Assembly (NCBI GenBank): GCA_004376975.1
Contig: SOJA01000174.1
Span: 1 to 11,525 of the forward strand
DNA length: 11,525 nucleotides
Direction of reading: 5' to 3'
DNA from: Candidatus Bathyarchaeota archaeon
GTDB lineage: Archaea; Thermoproteota; Bathyarchaeia; Bathyarchaeales; UBA233
The position numbers and the translations under genes were made by a program. Shown here in pieces: positions 6,692 to 11,525 of the stretch; position 1 is the stretch's first letter; every line of letters begins with the position of its first letter. Under the pieces are notes generated by a model that did not search any database, was not told the DNA's origin, and saw only the letters and a list, made by a program, of their open reading frames with translations.

Positions 6692-6758
6692 AACACGCTT
6701 GCCTTGTCTGCATAACACGAACCAGGGTTCTCGTTTAAGTGTAGCTGAGGATTAACAG

Positions 6759-7541
6759 ATGGTCAAGCCTAGAATTGGGTTGTCAACGCTTTTCTGTCTC
6801 GGGGAAACCTTCAGAAAAATGATTGAATGCATCGTCAAAGCAGAAACGGCTTGCATAGAGATTGTTGATGATGGTTACCATACATTGGACCAAAGAAAAG
6901 TTCAAAGGTTGAATGAGTTAGCTGCTTCCTACGATTTGAAATACACGGTGCATGGGCCCTTTGCAGATATAAACATAGCTTCACCATCAAAACCACTCTT
7001 GAATGCCGTGATTAAGAGGTTGAAAAAATCTATCTCATATGCTAGTGCCCTGAACTGTGAACTGTGGGTTTTCCATCCAGGACTGAAAACAGGTATAAGC
7101 ATGTTTTATCCCGGTGAAGAATGGGTTGCAAACTTGAAAACGGTTGGTCTACTGTTTCGGTTTGCAGGTGACCATGGTGTAGAAGCTGCTATAGAAAACG
7201 TGCCGGAACCTTTTCCATTTATATTGAAAAGCGTGGAAGACTTTAAAAGATTTTATAGTGAAATCGACGAGAACGTAGGCTTGGTTTTTGATATTGGACA
7301 CGCAAACATCAACGGGCAAATAGAAAGGTTTCTAAATACATTTGCAGAGAAAATTGTGCATATACACGCACATGACAATTGTGGAAAAAGTGACCAGCAT
7401 CTGGGAATAGGCTATGGCACAACTGACTGGGGGAAAGTTGCTAGCCTGCTGAAAAGAATATCCTACAGTAAGATTGTGACAGTTGAGTCTGTTGAACATG
7501 TTGAAGAAAGTATGCAAAAACTAAAAAAAGTGTTGATTTAG
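6759..7541 (+). CDS. Xylose-isomerase-like TIM-barrel protein (sugar isomerase / endonuclease IV superfamily)
   Basis: A 260-residue (beta/alpha)8 protein of the AP-endonuclease-2/sugar-phosphate isomerase superfamily. Metal-binding candidates occur in the expected order at strand ends: His65 (VHGP), His106 (FHPG), Glu146 (IENVP), Asp178 and His181 (DIGHAN), His203/Asp206 (HIHAHDN), His214 (SDQHLGIGYG) and Glu243 (VESV). HDN..KSDQH and the G-G-T-DW segment are typical of archaeal members annotated as sugar isomerases/epimerases or endonuclease IV-like. These features cannot distinguish sugar isomerisation from DNA abasic-site cleavage, so the substrate stays open. The ATG has GAGG 8 nt upstream. 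Its stop lies 2 nt from that of RNase Z on the other strand. Confidence 0.88.
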   Translation: MVKPRIGLSTLFCLGETFRKMIECIVKAETACIEIVDDGYHTLDQRKVQRLNELAASYDLKYTVHGPFADINIASPSKPLLNAVIKRLKKSISYASALNCELWVFHPGLKTGISMFYPGEEWVANLKTVGLLFRFAGDHGVEAAIENVPEPFPFILKSVEDFKRFYSEIDENVGLVFDIGHANINGQIERFLNTFAEKIVHIHAHDNCGKSDQHLGIGYGTTDWGKVASLLKRISYSKIVTVESVEHVEESMQKLKKVLI

Positions 7542-7543
7542 AA

Positions 7544-8470
7544 TCATTGACCGTTCAAAAGCGGGATTTCAAGTTTCATGAAATCTTCTGCTGTTAGAGT
7601 GTTTCTGAAGATTTTCCGTGCCTGCTCCAACAGTTCACTTGTATCGCCATATCTTGCACTAAAATGTGTTAGAATTAGCTGCTTTGCCTTTGCTTTTCTT
7701 GCGTTTTCAGCTGCTTGGCTCGGTGTCGAGTGGCCGTCTTCTTCAGCTTTTTCAGCTAACCCGTCGTCAAAAGTGGCATCATGAATCAGCAAGTCTGCAC
7801 CAGCCGCAAACTTCACAAATCCTTTGAAAGGTCTCGTGTCACCTGTATAGACAATTTTTCTTCCAGGTCTGGACGGTCCAACAACCTGTTCAGGCTTTAT
7901 AACTCGTCCATCTGGCAGCTTAACTTTGTGTCCGCGCTGAAGTTTCGACCATAATGGTCCTTCTGGAACACCTAAGGCTTTGGTTTTTTCCGGATAAAAC
8001 TTTCCAGGCCTTGGCTTTTCTACCAGAGCATATGCGAGACTTGGGATTACATGGTTTGCCCAAGCAGCCTGAACCACATATTCCTCTTCTTCACAGAGGA
8101 CTCCAGCGCCTTCTACCTCGTGAATTTCAACGGGAAAAGTCAAGACAAACTGTATTGTTTCCTTGATTGCTTCCACAAAACGCCTTATCCCCACCGGTCC
8201 ATAAACCTCAAGTTTCCTTTCTCTATTCAGCAAAGCCATAGTCTGTAAGAGTCCTGGCAAACCGAGAACATGATCGCCGTGTAAGTGCGAAATGAAAATC
8301 TTCATTTTCCTATGAAACCCCGTTTTAGCCATTATCATCTGTCTTTGAACGCCTTCTCCACAGTCGAACATTATCTGTTCAGCTTTGCGTTGCACGAGTA
8401 TGGCTGGTAAGCTTCTTTCGGGTGTTGGAACACTTCCAGCAGTTCCCAGAAAAATCACACGTATACTCAT
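7544..8470 (-). CDS. rnz: Ribonuclease Z (tRNA 3'-end endonuclease)
   Basis: This metallo-beta-lactamase-fold nuclease cuts the 3' trailer from tRNA precursors so CCA can be added. FLGT (7-10) is followed by the zinc motif HLHGDH (His62, His64, Asp66, His67). Further ligands are His140, Asp211 (YTGDT) and His269 (LTHFSARY). The HDATF (230-234) and GHST (246-249) motifs are also present. The tRNA-gripping flexible arm (exosite) appears around EKPRPGKF (151-158). At 308 residues it has the short-form RNase Z length. I chose the ATG at 8470, preceded by GGTGTGAG. A TTG six codons upstream would overlap the preceding gene and precede the conserved start. It lies 4 nt after the tRNA methyltransferase stop, so the two tRNA-maturation genes are probably translated together. 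Confidence 0.95.
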   Translation of the reverse strand: MSIRVIFLGTAGSVPTPERSLPAILVQRKAEQIMFDCGEGVQRQMIMAKTGFHRKMKIFISHLHGDHVLGLPGLLQTMALLNRERKLEVYGPVGIRRFVEAIKETIQFVLTFPVEIHEVEGAGVLCEEEEYVVQAAWANHVIPSLAYALVEKPRPGKFYPEKTKALGVPEGPLWSKLQRGHKVKLPDGRVIKPEQVVGPSRPGRKIVYTGDTRPFKGFVKFAAGADLLIHDATFDDGLAEKAEEDGHSTPSQAAENARKAKAKQLILTHFSARYGDTSELLEQARKIFRNTLTAEDFMKLEIPLLNGQ

Positions 8471-8474
8471 GTTC

Positions 8475-9509
8475 TCACACCTTTTCAAATACAGCTATCT
8501 CTCTTGTTAAGCTTCTATGAACATAAACGAAATGGGATTCTAAATGTTTATACCCCAAAGCCACGCCCATACGACCAAGGCTCAACATTTTAGGTGCAGC
8601 CATGCAGATCAACCGCCCCTTACCTAACAATTCACGAGCACTCGTTAAAACTTCCTCAATTATCTGCCTTGTTGTCCGTTTCACAGTAGTTGCAGACCTA
8701 CCATAAGGCGGATCAGTCACAACACAGTCAACCTCCATCATCGGCAGGCGTCGCGCATCCGCAACAACAACACCTTCCGACGTTATATTAAAGTAAGCCA
8801 AGTTTCTAACCGTTCCTTTTGCCATCCGCCTTTTAATGTCCGAACCTAAGACTCGACAGCCAATGAGTGCTGCCTCAATAAGCATGCCTCCAGTTCCACA
8901 GAACGGGTCAAGAACCAAGTCTCCAGTCTTAGGCCTAGCCAGATTCACCATGCACCTCGCAAGCTTGGCTTGCATCGCTGAAGGATGAAAAAAAGGTTTT
9001 TTCGCAGGACATCTCTCAACAAATGGTTTCGGCAAGATCTCAGCAAGTTTCACTCCAAAAATGAAATATTCATTTGTCAGAATTCCTATGAAGGTCTTGT
9101 CAGGATTTTTCAAATTCACCTTAGCCTTTGCTTTGCTCAGCACTACTCCGCCGAGTTTCCTCTCAAGGATCATTCCATCAATTTCGGAAGCATATCTTTT
9201 CACGTGTTTCACACGCACCGCAAAGCTTTCACTCTCCCTTAAAACCTCATCCAGGTTCAAGCATCGTGCAGACTTCACTATTTCATTTGTTTCCGCCTTG
9301 CACTTGAACAGTTCTAACCCGCAAATCCTCGTAAATGCTGACCTGCGCCTCACGGCTTCAACACAGTTTAAGCCTGCTTTAAGCCTTAACACTTGGTCAA
9401 GCTTCTCCAAAACCTCGTACGGATAGTCCTCTGCTTCAAGTATTGCCTTTAACTCTGAAACTGGTAGAGTTTCATGCTCACCGGAAAGCAGAAAGAAAAG
9501 CTGAACCAC
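8475..9509 (-). CDS. trmG10: tRNA (guanine10-N2)-methyltransferase, THUMP type
   Basis: It methylates the N2 amino group of guanosine 10 in tRNA, using SAM; archaeal enzymes can add two methyls. The 344-residue protein has an N-terminal ferredoxin-like/THUMP half (about 1-165) for tRNA binding. A Rossmann methyltransferase half follows, with the SAM loop DPFCGTGG (201-208), an acidic Asp224 (GSDIK), the DARRLP segment (251-256) and the catalytic TDPPYG (265-270) followed by RSAT. DPPY is typical of N-methylation of exocyclic amines. The GTG start has GGAG 7 nt upstream, placed in the 12-nt gap after the PRPP synthetase gene. RNase Z follows after 4 nt. The related Trm11 lineage is the main alternative name. 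Confidence 0.92.
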   Translation of the reverse strand: MVQLFFLLSGEHETLPVSELKAILEAEDYPYEVLEKLDQVLRLKAGLNCVEAVRRRSAFTRICGLELFKCKAETNEIVKSARCLNLDEVLRESESFAVRVKHVKRYASEIDGMILERKLGGVVLSKAKAKVNLKNPDKTFIGILTNEYFIFGVKLAEILPKPFVERCPAKKPFFHPSAMQAKLARCMVNLARPKTGDLVLDPFCGTGGMLIEAALIGCRVLGSDIKRRMAKGTVRNLAYFNITSEGVVVADARRLPMMEVDCVVTDPPYGRSATTVKRTTRQIIEEVLTSARELLGKGRLICMAAPKMLSLGRMGVALGYKHLESHFVYVHRSLTREIAVFEKV

Positions 9510-9521
9510 TTCTATGCTCCT

Positions 9522-10400
9522 TTACCGGACTAAAGCTTTGCTTATCAATGGAGCGATGGAAACCTTGCTTACTGAGCTTGGAACGCTGTCTGTGCCTATT
9601 ATATCTTCAGCTCCATTTTCCAGAATGTTTTTTTGGGCGTCACCTATAAGCAGCGGATGTACACAGGCTACATAAATCTTCATTGCCCCTTGTTCTTTCG
9701 CAAATTTCACAGCCTTTGCCATGGTTCCACCGCTGCTTATAATATCGTCAAATATTATTACATCACGATTTTTAATCATCAGCTCCTTCTCTTCTAATCT
9801 GACATTTCCAGTTGTCACATCTCTTCTAGTTGAAATGTAGTCAAACCCGCCCTTCAAAACACTGTCAGCCTCCGCTGCCACACTTGAAGCCTTTTTGCCA
9901 AGAGACAGCGAAACAGGGTTCTCCACTAAACCTTTTACCGTGAAATACTCTGCCAAAAGGGGAATGGCAGACAAGTCTTCAACAGGAACATGAAAAGACT
10001 CTAACACCCTAGGACTATGAGCATTCACAGTAATTATCCTGTTAACGCCGCAGGCTTCAAGCAGTTTCACAATGGTTCTTACGCTGAAAACTTCACCAGA
10101 CAAGAACCGTTTGTCTTGACGGTTATAGGCAAAGTATGGCACTACCGCTGTTATGCTCCTTGCTTTCATCTCTTGAGCATTATCAGCCATGAGTAGAAGC
10201 TGGATAAGCCTCTGATCTTGAGGTGGACTTGTGGTTTGCACTATTACAACGTCTTCATCCTGAAAAGATTCTACACCGAACCGAATGTAGGATTCTCCGT
10301 CTGGAAAAGTTTTGAAAAATAATGGCACTGTTTCCACATGTGAAACTTCAGCTATCTTTTCACCCAGCTCCTTAGACGCTGGTCCAGGTACTATCTTCAT
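9522..10400 (-). CDS. prs: Ribose-phosphate pyrophosphokinase (PRPP synthetase) homologue with an altered catalytic loop
   Basis: The family makes PRPP from ribose 5-phosphate and ATP for nucleotide, His/Trp and archaeal cofactor synthesis. From the ATG at 10400 the protein has 292 residues. It includes IVPGPASKELG at the start, PDGESYIR (33-40), the ATP-site segment YFAYNRQDKRF (89-99), NAHSP (126-130) and the PRPP loop FDDIISSGGTM (217-227). In the flexible catalytic loop, where archaeal relatives usually have EKxRD..TGEV, this protein reads STRRDVTTGNV (190-200). The lysine is Thr191. The preceding SPDKG-like segment is SLGKK. It may therefore be a divergent enzyme or a regulatory paralogue. 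A GTG at 10433 is in frame, but it adds 11 unconserved residues and lacks a ribosome-binding site. It sits 36 nt after the HMG-CoA reductase stop. Confidence 0.93.
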   Translation of the reverse strand: MKIVPGPASKELGEKIAEVSHVETVPLFFKTFPDGESYIRFGVESFQDEDVVIVQTTSPPQDQRLIQLLLMADNAQEMKARSITAVVPYFAYNRQDKRFLSGEVFSVRTIVKLLEACGVNRIITVNAHSPRVLESFHVPVEDLSAIPLLAEYFTVKGLVENPVSLSLGKKASSVAAEADSVLKGGFDYISTRRDVTTGNVRLEEKELMIKNRDVIIFDDIISSGGTMAKAVKFAKEQGAMKIYVACVHPLLIGDAQKNILENGAEDIIGTDSVPSSVSKVSIAPLISKALVR

Positions 10401-10436
10401 TTTCTCGCCGCTTAATGAATGCGGTTGCCACACTTT

Positions 10437-11525
10437 TTAGATTTTGCCAGCCGCTTCATACTGTTCTATCAGCTCTTTTGCCTTGTCCATGCGGATTTTG
10501 TGTTCCTCAACCATTTTTTTAGCAACCAAATCTATCAATTCACCTGTTGCACCAGCCGCTATGGCGATGTTTCTTGCATGAAGCGACATGTGACCCTTCT
10601 GTATTCCCTCATGAGCTAATGCACGCAACGCGCCAAGATTTTGGGCTAAGCCAACAGCTGCCAGAACCTCAGCAAACTCATTAGCAGTTTTAACACCTAG
10701 AATTTTTATAGCTATCTTCGCTATCGGATGCGTCCGCACGGCTCCACCTACCAAACCGACAGCCATTGGCAACTCAACCGAGCCAACCAGATCGCCATTT
10801 TCGTTTTTCTCCCATGTTGACAACACAGTGTAACGTCCATTTCTGGCTGCGTATGCATGAGCCCCAGCTTCTATTGCCCTATGATCGTTACATGTTGCAA
10901 CTATGACAGCTATTACGCCGTTTAAAATTCCCTTGTTATGCGTGGCTGCCCGATACGGGTCTGCAGCTGCAAAGGCATAAGCGTTCACTATGCCATCTAC
11001 AACTTCTTCGCCGCCGATAGCCTCTTTAGGCACAGTACACCAAGCCCTTGCCAAACGCTTTGTAGCCAAATTAGAAATTATCCGCAAGTAAACGCGTCCG
11101 CCTGTTACGCGTTCTATTATTGGAGTAACAGCTTCAGCCATGGTGTTAACAGCATTGGCGCCCATGGCGTCTCTGCAGTCCACATGCAGCTCTGTGATAA
11201 GCATTGGTCCTTGTGTTGTGTTGATTACTTTTGCGTCTAGATCTTTTGCTCCTCCGCCGACTGAAACAAGCACTGGATCTTGGTCGTTCGCCTTTTTTAG
11301 AATTTCCTCTTTTGCTTGTATGACACGTAGTCGCGCTGCATAAGGATCTTTTATGTCTACTGCTTGAATTTGCCCAATCATTATCGGCGATGTACTGCTT
11401 GTGTGGAAGCCTCCACCTTCACGCACCATTTTAGCTGCGTAACTTGCTGCTGCAACAACAGAAGGCTCTTCAATAGCCATCGGAATCAAGCAATCACGGT
11501 TATTTACTTGGAAGTTTACGGCTAT
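10437..11525 (-). CDS. hmgA: HMG-CoA reductase, class II (5' end beyond window)
   Basis: It reduces HMG-CoA to mevalonate, the committed step toward the isoprenoid chains of archaeal membrane lipids. The frame stays open to the right edge, giving 362 residues of an expected 420-430. The apparent TTG start at 11489 is only an internal leucine, because upstream residues (IAVNFQVNNRDC) already match the family. Visible motifs are EEPSVVAAAS with the catalytic Glu (19 or 20 of the visible part), DAMGANAVNTMAE (substrate binding), ATHNKG with the catalytic Lys198, CNDHRAIEAGAHAYA with Asp214, and GHMSLHARN with the catalytic His312. These match Lys267, Asp283 and His381 of the Pseudomonas mevalonii enzyme. 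VGLVGGAVRTHP and LAQNLGALRALA are class II features. It is probably an upstream gene of the operon running to RNase Z. Confidence 0.95.
   Translation of the reverse strand: MAVNFQVNNRDCLIPMAIEEPSVVAAASYAAKMVREGGGFHTSSTSPIMIGQIQAVDIKDPYAARLRVIQAKEEILKKANDQDPVLVSVGGGAKDLDAKVINTTQGPMLITELHVDCRDAMGANAVNTMAEAVTPIIERVTGGRVYLRIISNLATKRLARAWCTVPKEAIGGEEVVDGIVNAYAFAAADPYRAATHNKGILNGVIAVIVATCNDHRAIEAGAHAYAARNGRYTVLSTWEKNENGDLVGSVELPMAVGLVGGAVRTHPIAKIAIKILGVKTANEFAEVLAAVGLAQNLGALRALAHEGIQKGHMSLHARNIAIAAGATGELIDLVAKKMVEEHKIRMDKAKELIEQYEAAGKI

Noticed and set aside
11487..11489. TTG as the start codon of HMG-CoA reductase
   Set aside because: The frame continues upstream with residues that match the class II family, so the true start lies outside the window.
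1..11525. CRISPR array, insertion sequence, toxin-antitoxin or defence island
   Set aside because: No regularly spaced repeats, transposase, integrase or defence nuclease is present; all long genes are housekeeping or single small unknowns.

Overview
The window is archaeal chromosomal DNA. The evidence is a TATA-binding protein start at the left edge, an archaeal/eukaryotic-type signal peptidase I, an Lhr-type helicase, an archaeal Dot1-like lysine methyltransferase, an archaeal tRNA G10 methyltransferase, RNase Z and a mevalonate-pathway HMG-CoA reductase. A 58-residue zinc-ribbon protein resembling Cren7, plus frequent TTG/GTG starts with short Shine-Dalgarno motifs, points to the TACK group. 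A Bathyarchaeia-like organism is my best guess, but no rRNA is present to settle this.

Left part (1-2256): genes are read leftward and spaced out. They are the first 23 codons of tbp (1-69), a signal peptidase I (276-941) and the Cren7-like zinc-ribbon gene (1247-1423). Then come about 830 bases (1424-2256) with no convincing gene, only short interrupted coding-like pieces, one resembling the tail of a cysteine desulfurase.

Centre (2257-7541): genes are read rightward. They are a 959-residue Lhr-family helicase with a C-terminal four-cysteine zinc site, a 107-residue cysteine-rich protein of unknown function, an aKMT4/Dot1-like methyltransferase, a small two-segment membrane protein, and a xylose-isomerase-like TIM-barrel protein.

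Right part (7544-11525): a tight leftward cluster is transcribed from beyond the right edge: class II HMG-CoA reductase (cut by the window end), a PRPP synthetase homologue, tRNA guanine-N2 methyltransferase and RNase Z. Gaps are 36, 12 and 4 nt, so this is probably one operon joining isoprenoid-lipid precursor supply, PRPP supply and tRNA maturation. It meets the rightward genes tail to tail with only 2 nt between stop codons.

Most of the window is housekeeping. The points most worth a second look are the Cren7-like small protein together with a possible Cren7-modifying methyltransferase nearby, a PRPP synthetase homologue apparently missing its catalytic-loop lysine, the i/i+7 cysteine protein, and an inverted repeat in the expected start-site region of tbp. 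I did not find a convincing new multi-gene defence or mobile system.
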